From Bryum argenteum (Eukaryota > Streptophyta > Bryopsida > Bryales > Bryaceae), in NCBI GenBank assembly GCA_037043015.1, contig CM073328.1, forward strand, positions 18,139,495 to 18,203,494: a stretch of 64,000 nucleotides of DNA, written 5' to 3'. A model generated the notes under the pieces. It saw nothing but the letters and a program-made list of their open reading frames with translations, made no database searches and had not been told where the DNA came from. The position numbers were made by a program, and so were the translations under genes. Numbering within the stretch: position 1 is the first letter of the stretch; the number at the start of each line of letters is the position of its first letter. Shown one piece after another: positions 34,663 to 47,308 of the stretch.

Positions 34663-37600
34663 TAGGTACAATGTCGCGCAGGGTTGCTAGTAGGTGAGCC
34701 TAGGAGTGTGAGCTTGTGAGCTTGCGAGCATATGAACCCAAATATTTACTAGGAAATAAAAGGTGGATTGGACCTATAACCGTGGGTGGCAAATCATAAA
34801 GTTTATAAGTTGTAACTAATTTTTTTGAAATACACGTTGAATATTTTTATATGGGTACCCTAAATCCGTGGAAATCATGTTAGAAATTTTGTGCATGAAA
34901 GAAAAAAAGTGTCCTAAGACCGTGGTTTGGTTACTATTTAGTACTCATGTATTACAATAACAAAGAATACAACCATATGATTAAGTTATGTATTATGGTT
35001 TCAAAAAAGATTATAAAATTTTGTTGTTGTATTAGACAAGGCCAATTAAATTAGGGCTGACAGCACTCTATGCAAGAAAAACAGAAATATTTAAGTGCAA
35101 ATCAATTCATGAACTAACAAGTGAATGACAATGTTAAAGAAAATATTTCATACAAATAAGACCAATACAAAGAGAAAAATATTTGATACGGACCTACTAA
35201 ACTCAGAAGAAAATAACAAATCAACCTAATAGTATGAATAATTAATATTAAATACCAAAAAACCAAACTAAACATGAGAGTGATTGAGAATGTAGCCTGC
35301 TTCTCTAATCACAAAATCAAATCCAAAACATTTCAAATACTTGGACTAGAACTACCTTCACTTCCTGAACCTCCTATTATCTTCTTCCACCTCTAAATCA
35401 ATAAACGTCTCAACAATAGGATTGAAACGTTTACGATAGGAAAGAACTGGAGAAGGTGCGTTTACAAATTCTTGTGCAAGATTCTCAGCGTAAGAAGGTA
35501 GGTAAAAATCTTTTGGAGGACTAATAAACATGTCCTTTGTAAGTATCCGTTTCTTTCTTAAAGATGAACCTCTGCAGAAAATACAAGATATTATGTAAGT
35601 TTAATATTCAAGAATAAAAATGTATCATATAAATAATAAGTTAACATCATTAACATTGATTATCAAACTTACGCACAAAGAGCAATACGCTTCTGCTTCT
35701 TTTGTGGAGGAGGTTCCTGAAAAGAAAGGCGTGTTGGCATAGAAACAGATGGGAGGATTTCTTGTTTTTCAAATCCCTTGAGAAGGCCATTGAAGATTTT
35801 AATGTCTTTTTCCAGAGCAATGATATGACGACCAGTGTCATGACACGCTAAAACTGAGGCACCTGTATAAAATGAACATCAAGATATAAATTAAAGTGTT
35901 AAAAGAAAAAGAAGAAAATCAACATATAAAAAATTATTAGTTGGGAAAAAAAAGCAATACCTGTATTGGTTTGCCAGTCAAGAACAATGTCTCCTTCTTT
36001 TGTAAGAGACTCAATAAGAATCTGCATGAACTTAGGATGCTTCTCACGGGCCCCTCTCCACGGAATTGTATCATTCATGAGTTGACACTTTGAGTTTGTG
36101 AAGTTCTGAAGGTAGCCATCATTTTCGAGAGAAAACCCCAAGTCCAACCAAAAACTTGCTTCTTGAATAGAGGCTTTGGAACCAGTGCGAGTATAAACCT
36201 TGATGAAAAATCGCAAAGTCTACAAAACAAAAAATTGTAAGTATTAGAAATACAAATATTGAAGTAAAATGACATAAGAATAATAGAAGTTTATGGAATG
36301 AATTTTGCACCTTTTGTGAACGATCAACCGAAGAAAAAAAATGGAGGTTATTTAGACCCCACCAATCGCGTAGCAGCTCAAACTCAAAAGTATAAGCCCA
36401 ATTTCGCAAATCAAGTAACAAAGTAGGATCATTTGGATGAACTACAAGCAACATTGCATTGTCATGCAAGTTTGCAGCAGCAAATGAAAATAAGTACTCA
36501 AAGTAACCTTCTGAGCGCTTGTTCCATTCAGGTACCGTAGTGCTTGAGACAAGTGGCACTGGCAGGTTTTCTGGTACATCCGCTATAATGAGGTCAAGTC
36601 CGGAATGATTTGCGGTCATGTTTGATGTACCATGACGTCGCGATGTACGAACCTAAAAAGACAACAATTATTAGCCACAATTTCTAAATAATGTAGATTG
36701 CAATACATAAAGTACAAAGAGGTGATAAGTAACTCACATCCGATATAAATTTCTGGATGCGCTCGTAAATAGGATCATGAACACCGTTCATTTGCTTGAA
36801 CTCAATAAGTTCCTCCAAGTCTGCATTTTCAAGAAGAGTGGAAGAACGAATTGTACTAGAAGAAGTAAGAGTTGTAGTGGGTACAGTCACTTTGCGCTTG
36901 GATACCTCAGAGCCTAAAGTAGGTTGTAAAGGTACTGAAACAATGGCTAACTGACCAGCTGTTGAGCATCCTACCGTAGCACTTGCTGGAGAGTCTCGTG
37001 AGGTTGCCTTTGTTGTAGAGCGAGTTGCAACGGCAGGAGATGTGTTGGTTGTCTTCTTGGATCGTTTTCATTTAGGTTGCTCCTCGAAATCTTCATTCTC
37101 CACATCACATAGAATAGTGTTCAAGTTCTCCAAATGAAGATCCGGAATTTCGTCAAAAGATTGAACAAGGCTTTCCTCGCCAAGAGGAATAAATCCGTCC
37201 ACACAATCAAGATACCACCCTCCTGCTCGTAGATGAGAAACAGGAAATTTCCGAGATTGAAAAGGTGTATACATGAATTCTTCGGATGTAGAATCCAAGA
37301 AAGTTTGAAGAATGGGTGGGACGAATTCTGCTGAAAGAGCATTCTTTGTCACGATTTCACGATAAAAATACCTGAATTAATATCGACATGAAACACTTAG
37401 AATTTTAAAATAAAAGAAAAAGAAAAATTAATTGTTTCTTAAGGTGATGCCATATCATACCGGTACATCACACGATTGATAGCCATGTCTCCACCCTAAA
37501 ATGTCGTAAGAACTGTAGACTTTGCAAACTTTGCAATCAATGGCAAAAAAGCTTTGTCCCACAGAATAATATGCCACCGATCAACAAATTCAGCAGGGCT

Positions 37601-39321
37601 AAAAAGACCTCCAGAAACGTCATTCTGAATGGGACGAACACAACTTTTTTCCTTCTCGACAAACCCAGTTACAATCGCCTCTTCCAACTGCAATAAATCA
37701 AAACTTTATTAAAAACCAAAGTATTATAAGTGACAAAATAATCGAACATAAAAATTAAATAAAAACTCACTTGTGCCCAAAAGGATGCTTTGATAAGCCA
37801 TGTATCAAGAGTTGTATCCTTAAGAGATTTTGTATCAGGAAATTTGAAACTTCTTCCGAGCATCCTTAGAAGAGTTCCACCACTTCAACCATCGTGTCTT
37901 ATATTTTGGTTCAACTCGAGTGGTTACTATCTTCTGTAACTTCTCAATAGTCATTTCCGGATTGGTCATGTGTGCAAAATGATAATTTATCTACACAAAT
38001 AACACATTCAGAAAACACTAAGTTAGAACTATATATATATATAACCAAGTACATATAAATCAGAGAATTGCAAATGAATAAACAAATACCTCATCAAAGA
38101 AGGCGTCTCCGTTGTCTTTGTTAGCCACCGCTAGGTATTTGTCAAAAGCTTTTGATCGCAGATTTTTCACCTTTAACTTGGAAGCATCTGTCATTGCTGT
38201 CCAAACTCCAGGGGTTGTTCTTTCATTCACAGGTGTATTCTCCCGATACTTTGCAGCAGCTTCATCAGCAGCTGCAGAAATCTCTCTCTGCAACAGTAGT
38301 ACATGACTTATAGTATCAAAAAATGAAAAAATACAATTATAGTCATGAAAGAAAGAGGAAATGAATGGAAAAATTGTACCTTGTAAAGAAATGCAACAAA
38401 AATATCAATTGTCAATGGATACCATGTTGGGTTTTTTTCTTTTTCTTTTTTACAAATGGCGTACTCTTCTTTTGAAATAAGGTCTTTAAAGTCCTCAAGC
38501 TTCAAATTACCAAACGTACGAATACGTTGTAATCTGGATGTTAAGTCGGCCTTCACATGATCGTTTTCGGTAGACCTTCACAAACAATACAAAAAATTAT
38601 TAAACAATAACCACGTGAATAATAATTCAATTAGATTTATAATACATAAACAAGTACAAAATCATACCAATTGATATCGCTCATGGCATTGAGAAGAATG
38701 CCACTTTGTTTCCGTGCATCTAGAACGATGCAATCAACACTTATATGCCATGCAGGATCGCCCCCATGATGTTTGTTGATGTGGCAAAACCATGCAGACA
38801 GTCGATGGTTTCCCTCATACACAAAAAACATTTTGTTGCTGAAAACCTTGAGATCTTCATCTGCAGCTAGAAAGTTTTCGAATGCATCGTTTGCTGCTTT
38901 CCAATGGGCACTCCAAGATGCACGAATTTCTTCTGTAACCGTCAACTCGGCATCTCCACCATTGTATATGGATACATAGAGGACTCGATCTCCATCTCGA
39001 TATCCCATAACGAAATCGTTCTCCAAGCGCTGCACGTTAACTTCGCTAATAGGACGTACAAGAGGAAGACACCGCAAACGACATAATGGAATAACAAATT
39101 GTGATTTAGATGAAGGCTTGATTCGCAACCGATTGATTACATTGATCGAATCCACCTTCTGTATATTGCGGAGGGCAATCTCACTCGCATCAGGGTCATT
39201 TTCTGTGTCTGGGCACTTGGGTATATGAAGGATTGGACCTCCATCCTAACAAAACATAACAAAACACCACAACATAAGGATAATTAGTACTAAAAATTAG
39301 AATGATCAAATCATGAGAAGA

Positions 39322-39657
39322 GGCTTTCGTCAACGAAAGGCTCTACGACATGTAAAATAAAATTGGCACAAATCCCATAAAAAAATAACTCATCAAAAAC
39401 CAACTTCAAACAAACCTCACATAGATAGCCTTTCGTTGACGAAAGGCTCTACGACATGTAAAATAAAATTGGCACAAATGCCATAAAAAAATAACTCATT
39501 AAAAACCAACTTCAAACAAACCTCACATAGATAGCCTTTCGTTAACGAAAGGCTCTACAACATGTAATTCAATCAACCCAATGACTTACACATTCATTTA
39601 CCTCAAATTAAAATGCCACAAAACACACAGAAAGTATTGCATTTCGTCAACGAAAGC
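39322..39657. repeat. Palindrome array GCCTTTCGT-N2-ACGAAAGGC, cluster 1, with 106-bp tandem units
   Basis: Four sites start at 39322, 39428, 39534 and 39639. The arms are GCCTTTCGT/ACGAAAGGC around CA, TG or TA; the copy at 39534 (GCCTTTCGTTAACGAAAGGC) is a perfect 20-bp palindrome. The first three are spaced exactly 106 bp apart as part of a tandem repeat whose inter-palindrome sequence is nearly identical. The fourth is a partial match. Confidence 0.85.
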
Positions 39658-40169
39658 ACATATGCATAAGAATGAAACAATGTTGATGTTACAAAATTTG
39701 ACAACTAAATGGAAGTCACGAAAGGAAAGAGAGTAGCGAGATAGATGTGCTGTCGAACAGTCTCGGTCGAAGTTCCAAGGAAAGAAAGTTCGCTGCGTCT
39801 TGTTCGCTGGGAGATGTCAGTTGGAAGGGGTGAAGGGATAATTGTAACTGCTCTTGCGAAAGCCAGCTGAACCAGCTGATGTCCTAGACAAACTCTCGCA
39901 CGCTCTGGATGATATCCCCTGTTCGATTGACACCATCGCTCATGCTCTTACTGTAGCCTAACTTCGATCGAGACTTGGACTGAGATCCTACGGGCGCAGT
40001 GACGGAAGCTATTAGGACCTTGACAAAAAAGTGGACATGCACTTGGCGTGCACTTGGCCATCCAATTGCTAAACGAAGCGAGTCTCGTCGGAAAGCTTTG
40101 TCACTGCGACTTCTTCATTTCTCTCTGAGCACTGGAGCATCCCGTCGAGTTTCAGGTAATGTCTTTACT

Positions 40170-40950
40170 ATATATCTGGTCGATCTTCGCAGCATGCAAT
40201 CGCTCTGCTTCGGAAGTAGACATCTCATTCAAGTGATTCTGTTCATGCAGGAGCTAGGTGCTCATCTTTGGATGCAGTCACCTATTTCTCGCATCCAATG
40301 AACTTGTGATTGTTTGGGATCCTCAAGTAGGCAAACGAGAATCCTTCAAAACAAGCAACTCAAACTTGCCCGTAGTGTGACAAGAGGTCTAATTGATCGT
40401 GAGTGAAGCCAAGCTCTAATGAGAAGAAGTACATGCCCTCCTAACCTTCTTTGAATGTCTTTTTATTTTGGAACTTTACCTGACCGATCTGAATCGCAAG
40501 CATTGCCAACTCAAGCACGAGTTCTAAAGATACGATCCATTGCCGTGCGAGGAGATAGATCTCGTTTTGAAGTATCCTCCAACACGAACTTTGAGTGGGG
40601 AGGAAAAAGACGACTTCTATAGAAACTCGGGTTTTATTTAATGTCCGAAAACCGAGTTCTTACCAAGTTCCTACGATGTGTCGACCGGAGTGATGCCCAG
40701 TCGGTTTTAGATCTAAGCGAAGAGCAACTCGGGTTTACGTAGAAGGCGGGTAGCTCTTGAGTAATTAAACTTTCTAATACTACAACTAATCCAAATTGTA
40801 ATCACGTGTTCGTTTCTCGATATAGCGAGCTCTTTGTTTCTATCGGGAAGCCAAGCGGTGTGGATTTGATGAGACGATGGGCTCTCATAGATATTGCAGA
40901 TGCCTTAGAGCTTCTATCCCCTGTTTTTGAGAGCGAAGAGGTACACTACT
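40170..40950 (+). pseudogene. VPS34: Captured fragment of host VPS34 (class III PI3-kinase)
   Basis: Plus-strand pieces match the C2/helical region of plant VPS34 in correct order. FMQELGAHLWMQSP and ELVIVWDPQVGK lie around 40240-40335, NKQLKLARSVTRGLIDRE near 40350-40405, LKYPPTRTLSGEEKD near 40566-40612, LMSENRVLTKFLRCVDRSDA near 40640-40698, and LMRRWALIDIADALELLSPV near 40865-40926. Pieces are separated by non-coding stretches where introns would lie (about 40420-40535 and 40700-40830), so the capture was from genomic DNA. Frame changes and a stop make it non-coding. It lies antisense in intron 1 of the partner gene, between the two palindrome clusters. Confidence 0.75.
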
Positions 40951-41035
40951 CCTCCAAGAACTGCATTTCACGATGTACTTTTCCTTCTTCATATCGCAGA
41001 GGAGCTTTGCAAATCACCCAGCACACATTGAAAGA

Positions 41036-41179
41036 GCCTTTCGTCAACGAAAGGCTCCAGATTCGACCAGCATTTCGATTCGACCAGCATTTCCATTCGA
41101 CCAGCCTTTCGTCAACGAAAGGCTCCAGATTCGACCATCCTTTCGACCAGATTCGACCAGCCTTTTGTCAACGAAAGGC
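41036..41179. repeat. Palindrome array GCCTTTCGTCAACGAAAGGC, cluster 2
   Basis: Three sites at 41036-41055, 41104-41123 and 41160-41179 (the last with one change, GCCTTTTGT). They are joined by repeats of CCAGATTCGACCAGC and related units. The core is the same as in cluster 1, 1.4 kb away, on the other side of the VPS34 fragment. Confidence 0.85.
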
Positions 41180-41358
41180 TCGAGATTCGACCATCTTGTA
41201 CTAGAAATTTGTTCATGACTACTAACCTTGGGTGCTGCAGCTTCTCTCTCCACTTCATGCTCCTCTTGAGTCTCACTCGGTGTCATAACTACGCTTGCCA
41301 TAACCACGCTATCTTCACCTTCCATCTCTTTCCTCTCCTTCAATAAGCACACACTCAA

Positions 41359-41490
41359 ATCTCAAATCTCAAAACTCAAAACTCAAAACTAGAAACTCAA
41401 AACCCAAAACAAGATCAAGAAGTGAACAAGCTTCACCTCACTTTCAATCCCTAAACCCTAAATTCCTAAACCCTAAAGCCGCCAAGCCGC
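41359..41490 (-). promoter_or_regulatory. Putative leader/promoter of the ParB/methyltransferase-like gene
   Basis: Contains a run of CTCAAAA-type repeats (41358-41415) and three telo-box-like CCTAAACCCTAAA units (about 41450-41480), typical of plant leaders. The equivalent position of element 2 (near 53118-53130) also has TTAAACCCTAA. Confidence 0.4.
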
Positions 41491-41870
41491 CAATCCTAGA
41501 TCTAATATGAAAATTAGGTTAATTGAGAAAGTATGGTTGGTGGATGGGGTTTGGGAGGTGCTTAGGAAAGTGGATGAGTACGTAAGTGCGTTAATGGAAT
41601 ATCATCTAATTGAGCCAATTCTTTTTATTTTATTTTTTAATTCATTAGAATACAAGAATATAACACATGAGCATTTTGTAGAATATTTACTAAGATAATA
41701 ATTTGCTTTGACTTTCCAATGCAAGCAGTACTTACAAACTAAACAATAGTGATATTACATTTCAATGAAATAAAATCTCAATCCATAAATAAAATGTATC
41801 ATACTTTTCCATACTTTAAGCCAACTTCAAGTATCATCGCTTTAAATTTTTAGAAAACTTTGATTATTTA

Positions 41871-42598
41871 TTTAACACTTAATAAATAAAGTCTCTTCTA
41901 CCTTTGCGTGTGACAGATGAGCCCTTTTCTGGCAAGGCAATAACTTCGTTGTTGTTGCTTCGTTAGTCTTGAACTGTTCATCCTTATTCACCTCGTCATT
42001 ATCCGACTCTTCCATATCGTACTCTTGGGCGCATATAATTCCGCCACCTCCCTTTACAAAAGTAAAGGTGCAGTACAAAATACACAGAAACTTTAATAAT
42101 TTTCATAAAGCTACCATTTCTTTGAAAACAATCACTTCACTAAATGTTTCACTTCATGTACACAAGATCTAAGAATACATTGTCAATATGACATGCAATT
42201 TACTGAATAAGAAGACTAATTACAGTAGCTATGGACCCGCCTGCCGTCTCGTCATCAGAATCACTCTCTTCTACAAAGCTCTGTGGCGCACGTTCGATTT
42301 CCGAACTCATTGTTGACAATCTTTTAAATCGCACTCCCTTCTCCTCCTCTTCACTTTCCTCAACAACCGCGATATCTAGTGTACCACTCTTAAAATTTCT
42401 ACTTGATCTAATCCTCTTGTCGTCAATCTCACATACCGTTCTTATAGTCTTCCCACAAATCTCACTCAAAACTGCCTTCTTCCTAAACTCCCTACGCCTC
42501 CTCTCATTAGAGCCACTAAAACTAGTGCCACCTCTTCGTTTCTTCCGCTTCTGTGTTGCTTCCGTCGATTGATTAACAATATGACTACCCTCTTTCAT
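41871..42598 (-). CDS. Small basic/acidic protein of MULE element 1
   Basis: Unrecognised. ATG at 42598; the first exon encodes a lysine/arginine-rich start (TQKRKKRRGGTSFSG, NERRRREFRKKAVL) and a glutamate/aspartate-rich end (VVEESEEEEKGV, FVEESDSDDETAGGS). It can stop at 42200 or splice near 42226 to an acidic segment at about 42046-41875 (YDMEESDNDEVNKDEQF). The charge pattern suggests a nuclear DNA-binding accessory protein. A counterpart with similar charge order lies at the same place in element 2. The exon structure is unsure. Confidence 0.4.
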
Positions 42599-43207
42599 GT
42601 GTCCACAATAGCTTTCACAACGACGGCTAAGGCTGCGCTAAGTGGTGCCTGCAAGAAGCATTTGAGAATGAGTGAAACTCCAAGCTCCAATACATTCTAC
42701 CACATTCGCAATTGAACACCGTTACTCAGATATTGTCATCCGCGTTAATTGTCAGAAAACGAGTACGGAATTTCCGCGGAACAACATGCGGCTATGTAAT
42801 TTGAATTTCAAAAAATTAATTCTATATCTAGATATTGTCAGTAACTTGACGGCTACTCTAAAATCGTATTGGCGTCTTACCAAAAATATATTTTTGGCGT
42901 TATATTCTTTGTTTATAATATGATTGTTGTCATCTCACATGTTACCACAGATACGCATGCCTACTTCTAATTCTCCTTACTTTATTTAATGATAAACAAC
43001 CATTATTAATAACATATACTTCACCTAAGGTTTGGTTTGCGCCGCTTTCTATTTTTGTTAGAATCTAATAAAATACCACTCACTTTTTTAAAGTGCATGC
43101 AATAATTCCGATATTTTTCCTACTTAACTTCCATTGTTGATAGTTGTTTCTTAAGCTTATGTTATGCTCTCTTTCCGCCTGTTTACAACATCTGTTCGGT
43201 TTACAAT

Positions 43208-46200
43208 ATGGCTTTTGTTCGAGCATTTGGTCACCCAATCCCCCTTGTTTTCCAAGTTGGAGAACAAGGTCGTGCTAGAGTGTCTGCCCAAATCCTACAC
43301 GTGCGCTTCGGATTACAACTCTCTTCAATTTTTATTGAAGAATAGGTGTTCTCTGAATCTGGTGTTGTAGATAGAATTATTTTGCAACTGAGTTGTCATG
43401 ACGAAGATGAACAATACTGGCTTCTTCCAAGCGGAAGATATAGGGCGTTTGGTCTAAGTGTATCAAGAGTGAAACAAGAGTATTATGGTGATGCAGTGGA
43501 ATTGTCAAGTGACTCATCACAAGGTCAAATTCCTAACGATGTAGTTCATTCTCGCGATGTCCCTTTACCTACAACTATACGTTCTGTTAGTGATCAGTCT
43601 AATTCTGTTCATACTCTGGGCCAGTCTTCAGGTTATTCTAACATTTCTCGGCCTCCATGTCATCCTAATACTCGAGAACCCCCGAGTATTATGCAATACT
43701 TGAGACGTCTCTCTTCTCTTCCAGGTTCTAGAACTGAACTTGCGTCTATTGACTATGACAAGATTACGTATCATAAAGTCCAATTTCTCCCTCCAGTATA
43801 CAATGGAGATGTCATCTTTGAGTTGCCTCCAAGTCATTCTTCCATACCTGGTTCAAGGAATCAAATGGATGGTATGGATAAGCGATATGATGGTCATGCG
43901 TGGTGTCGAACTATAACAACTAATATTCACAACAAAGAAGGACTAACTTTTAGAAAGTCTTCTTGTGTCGGTCATTTGGTCTGTGAGAATGATGCATGCG
44001 ATTTCTTATCAAGAGCGGGAAAGAAGAATGAAACAGAGTGGTCCGCCAAACCAACACTCCTTTTAAAAAGTCGATCAACGCGTCCTCTTACATCTACTTT
44101 AGTTTGCAAAGTTTGCAAAGTTCCTCCAACATGTCTTAGTTTACGTGACGACGGTCGTATATACTACGTCCTTAGTACAAACGATATGACGAGGGCGTGC
44201 ATCCATTTAGGGGTGCATCTCCATCCGGTGTCTACCGGTATTTGTCGTGAGTCTGTGAAAGACAATATCCAGTCTAATTGCTAAAGAAGTCGCAAAAACA
44301 CCAATCTGCGAAGAATTCGATATAGCTATGGGCGCAAGTAAAAGTTCTTAGATAAGTACCTCATTCACAGTGGATCTGGAGCAAAAGAGATGCTTCAAGG
44401 GAAAGACTTGGAGAATGTGTTGGATAAGTTTGAGTACCTCAGTTCCCCAAATTTGAGAAACACGATTTCAATGAATAGAGGCGGGGGCAAGGGCAGTGCA
44501 TTTGATAACATTCTTGCAATGAAGAGGTACAGTACACTTGAGTACATACAAAGTAGTGTATTCCCGGGCCAAGGGAAGGACAAGGTTTACTTATTCAAAA
44601 TGTTGGAAGATGGTCCGGGCAGTGGTGTCAACCTTGTTGAATGCATGCAACCAGGAGGTGATCTTCAGAACACTTGGCTCATGTTTGACCATGTCAAACG
44701 TGTTCAGGACTGGACTACAATGGCGTGTCATGTGTATGACACAAAATATTGCAAAGTTATGACGATTGCTGTTTGTGACATGCAATCGAAAGACACTAAG
44801 GTTCAATGTATCATGTGGAGGGAGCTCAATGAAGTTATGCAACGTCACGGTGTGAAGAAAACCAATTTCAAGGGATTCATGGCGGACAGTGCACAAGCTA
44901 ATTGGAACGCAGTCCGCATTATTTACGGGAGTGGCGATCCAAAGATACCTATGGAGGGCAGAGAGCGAACATGCCTTTTGCATTGGACCACGTCGCTTAT
45001 TCGGCATACTCAAAAGTACATCAAGCCCAACATGCAGGAGCAACACAACCGCCTTTGTAAGCAATATAAGAATTCGAAGACACTTGACGATGCAGAGTCA
45101 AAGTACCTAGCTATTCGGGCGTGGTAGCTTTCATCAGGAGCTGCATCTGAAGAATCTATCCGAGATTTAAATCTTTGGCCAGCATTCTGGCACTTTCGTT
45201 ACCGTCAATGGGGAGGCTTTATGCAAATGGTACAATCTTCATCTTTTGTTTAGATATTCATATGGTTGCATAATTGCATATATATACAGTGATATGCAAT
45301 ATTCATGTTAAATTTTTGTGTATGTGTTGATGCAGGGACGTAGCCTTGAAGAATTGGCAGACATGCCCTCCTGTAACTTGTCAGAAACTGTTCACAACAA
45401 GTGGTTGCAACAGTCAGGGAATCGTGGCAATGACCTCTATGTGGCCACTTGCGACGATATGATCTGAGCAGTAATGCAAATGACCAACTACAGGGCGTAC
45501 CAGAAGAAGGGCAATCTGTCAGGTACGGGTCCATCGAAGCAGGAACTAAAGTTACGTGCAGCAACACGTTTTGGTGACCCAAAAAAAATTGCTGAAGCAG
45601 TTGGCCAACTTCCGGGTGCTGAGGTTGCCAATACTCGGGTTCCTCATCTGGAGGGGGAAGAAATCTTTGGTAGCACAAAAAGGAAACTAGATCTTCCGCC
45701 CGGTAATGATGGACACTCACATAGACCTGACAAGGTAAACTTTTCACAACCCCGGATACAAACTAGGTCTGCAGCATCTCATAGAGAATTGAGAGAAGGG
45801 TCTACACTTCTTACAATACACGAAGATAATCCTCATGTGACGACAGCATTAGAGTCTGATTGTGATGTGTCACAGTGGCATATAGCTAGGATCTCTCACA
45901 AATCGAGCTGTAAATGTCATGCCCAACAAGCATCGACAAATATTAAGTGTAGTGCTCGTATTGCAAAGGGTTCAAAGGGAACCCCTGCACCAACATACAG
46001 AGGTAGAAAAACTCAGTACGGTGGAAACAAGGAGATTGTTACCGATTTTTGGTTCTGTCCAGACGATATTGAGCGTTGTGTAAAGGGTAGTAAACGACCT
46101 TGGGTTCTAGATTGGCCTCATGTTCCGGAAGTATGGCCTGTTTTGAGTGGCACTCACTTGACGCGCCATGAAACTCTTCTTCTACAAGAGGCAGGGTTTA

Positions 46201-46727
46201 CACTTCAAGATCACAAAGAGATGTCACCTCGACGTATGTTCTCATTGGCCAACTGTATTGACGCACATGTCTTTAATCATCCAAGCCCGGTAAATCCGGA
46301 CATTTTTCCAACAACTCGGAATAGTAAGTCCATTCGCCGCAACGGACGCGCTCCAACTGCTGAACACCGGAATAAGTGGGAAAGCGCACGCAACATCAAA
46401 GGTACCATCACAAGTGTGACACTTCTTCCATTTCCAGGTCTTGGTGCAATGATCTCGTTGGAATCTGAATGAGATCCAAACAAAAAGGTTTATCGAATCT
46501 CTATCAGCCACTTCCCAGAGTGTACGTGTCCAGATTTCCAAAACATGGCTGTGTCATCGATTGGAAAACGTGGGCAATATGTTAATTGTAAACATATTTA
46601 TTACATTTTTCGCTATTTTTGCAAGATGAATTGTGAGGATGACACATTCATCCACTACCCAAGCTTGAGTTTCAACGAAGTGAAGCAACTCCTTCTACGC
46701 GCCCAAATCATCATAGAGAATATTTAG
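43208..46727 (+). pseudogene. Mutator-like (MULE) transposase with SWIM zinc finger, element 1
   Basis: Cut-and-paste transposase relic. Start MAFVRAFGHPIPLVF at 43208, chosen by alignment to copy 2. In order: a Cys/His-rich DNA-binding region (SSCVGHLVCENDACDF, CKVCKVPPTCLS, RACIHLGVHLHP), the DDE core with FKGFMADSAQANWNAVR and the MULE C-x2-H signature in RTCLLHWTT, an intron of about 105 bp (45231-45335), then a long C-terminal part. It ends in a SWIM finger: ECTCPDFQ...GQYVNCKHIYY (C-x-C...C-x-H). Damage: stops at 43343, 45125, 45465 and 46469 and a frame change around 44.27-44.36 kb. Closely related in layout to copy 2 but well diverged in sequence, so the two are separate lineages. Confidence 0.8.
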
Positions 46728-47308
46728 ATTTATTTCATAGGCTTGAAATTGTAGCCTTATTTCTTGTATTGCAGCTATAGCCTTAGAGTCATAGCCTTAC
46801 CTCTTATATACTTAGCAACTAAATGCTTAGATTTTATTATTACATGTTGAGGAGATCTACTCCTTGATTTTTTTCTATAAGTATGAGTATGTGATATTCT
46901 CTTTAATATTGACATAGCAAGTATGTCACTTGTCTCCTACATTATCCTTGTATTTCCACGGTTTTAGGTACTACATTTGAGGTGAGTGGATCTGTAAAAT
47001 GAAGCATTTAGCAAATTATTACAATCATTACAATCAGTTATCTTATTTTATTTCTACAAAATTTGTCTACTTCCACGGTTATAGGTACAACCATGACCCA
47101 CGGTTTTAGGGTATATTTCTACTTAAAATAATAAATTTATCTATTGTCAACATAATAAATTTATCTAATCATGATATACATTTTTATTCACTATAAATAT
47201 AATTATAAAAACATATTTTTTCCCTCAAGCTCACAAAGTCATGCTCATTGCTCGCAAGCTCGCATTTCTAGGCTCACTTTCTAGCGTCGTTGCAATGTCG
47301 CGTACCTA

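Larger units (their letters stand above)
39246..41226 (-). other. Intron 1 of the ParB/methyltransferase-like gene (about 2 kb)
   Basis: Bounded by CCCAAG/GTTAGT (donor) and TTGTTAG/GATGG (acceptor) on the minus strand, joining phase-0 exons. It holds two clusters of palindromes and a captured VPS34 fragment in the opposite orientation. Far longer than the other introns of the gene (about 80-130 bp). Confidence 0.6.
35358..41358 (-). pseudogene. ParB-like / N6-N4 methyltransferase-like protein gene, element 1
   Basis: Multi-exon gene of the MULE element, about 1,060 codons. Exons by GT-AG and alignment to the second copy: 41227-41358, 38668-39245, 38380-38575, 38090-38287, 37771-37990, 37461-37687, 36738-37371, 36311-36652, 35961-36219, 35673-35862, 35358-35571. 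Exon 2 carries a ParB/sulfiredoxin-like domain: LVRPISEVNVQRLENDF, then FFVYEGNHRLSAW and a following beta segment. The C-terminal exons look like an N6/N4 DNA methyltransferase: LIIADVPENLPVP at the DPPY position, LHDNAMLLVVHPND, then WRGAREKHPKFM, GDIVLDWQTNTGASVLAC and GRHIIALEKD. The catalytic aromatic of motif IV is replaced by Glu, so catalysis is doubtful. This copy has one frameshift (exon 5) and in-frame stops in exons 6 and 7. A telo-box run (CCCTAAACCCTAAA class) at 41453-41480 lies just upstream of exon 1, as in the second copy. Domain names are inferred from motifs only. Confidence 0.6.
34663..47308. mobile_element. Large MULE-type transposon, element 1 (about 12.6 kb)
   Basis: The left end begins TAGGTACAATGTCGCGCAGG at 34663. 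The inverse of the right end (47308 leftward) reads TAGGTACGCGACATTGCAAC. Imperfect similarity continues for about 80 bp through GTGAGCCTAG and the repeated GTGAGCTTGTGAGCTTGCGA. Subterminal motifs of the type CCTAWRACCGTGG occur three times inside the left end (near 34777, 34858, 34913) and three times inverted inside the right end (near 46957, 47071, 47098). Gene order inside is ParB/methyltransferase-like (minus), small basic/acidic protein (minus), SWIM transposase (plus). A clean 8-11 bp target duplication was not found, so the exact ends may be off by some bases. Confidence 0.75.

Noticed and set aside
39322-41179. Palindrome arrays as a CRISPR array
   Set aside because: Units are palindromes in long near-identical tandem repeats inside an intron; there are no unique spacers of even length and no cas genes, and the genome is eukaryotic.
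41450-41485. Telomere fragment (CCCTAAA units)
   Set aside because: Only about three imperfect units just upstream of a start codon; better explained as telo-boxes of a plant leader.
45250-45747. Minus-strand frame of 165 codons
   Set aside because: Antisense to the transposase C-terminal exon of element 1; the plus strand has the homologous coding signal.
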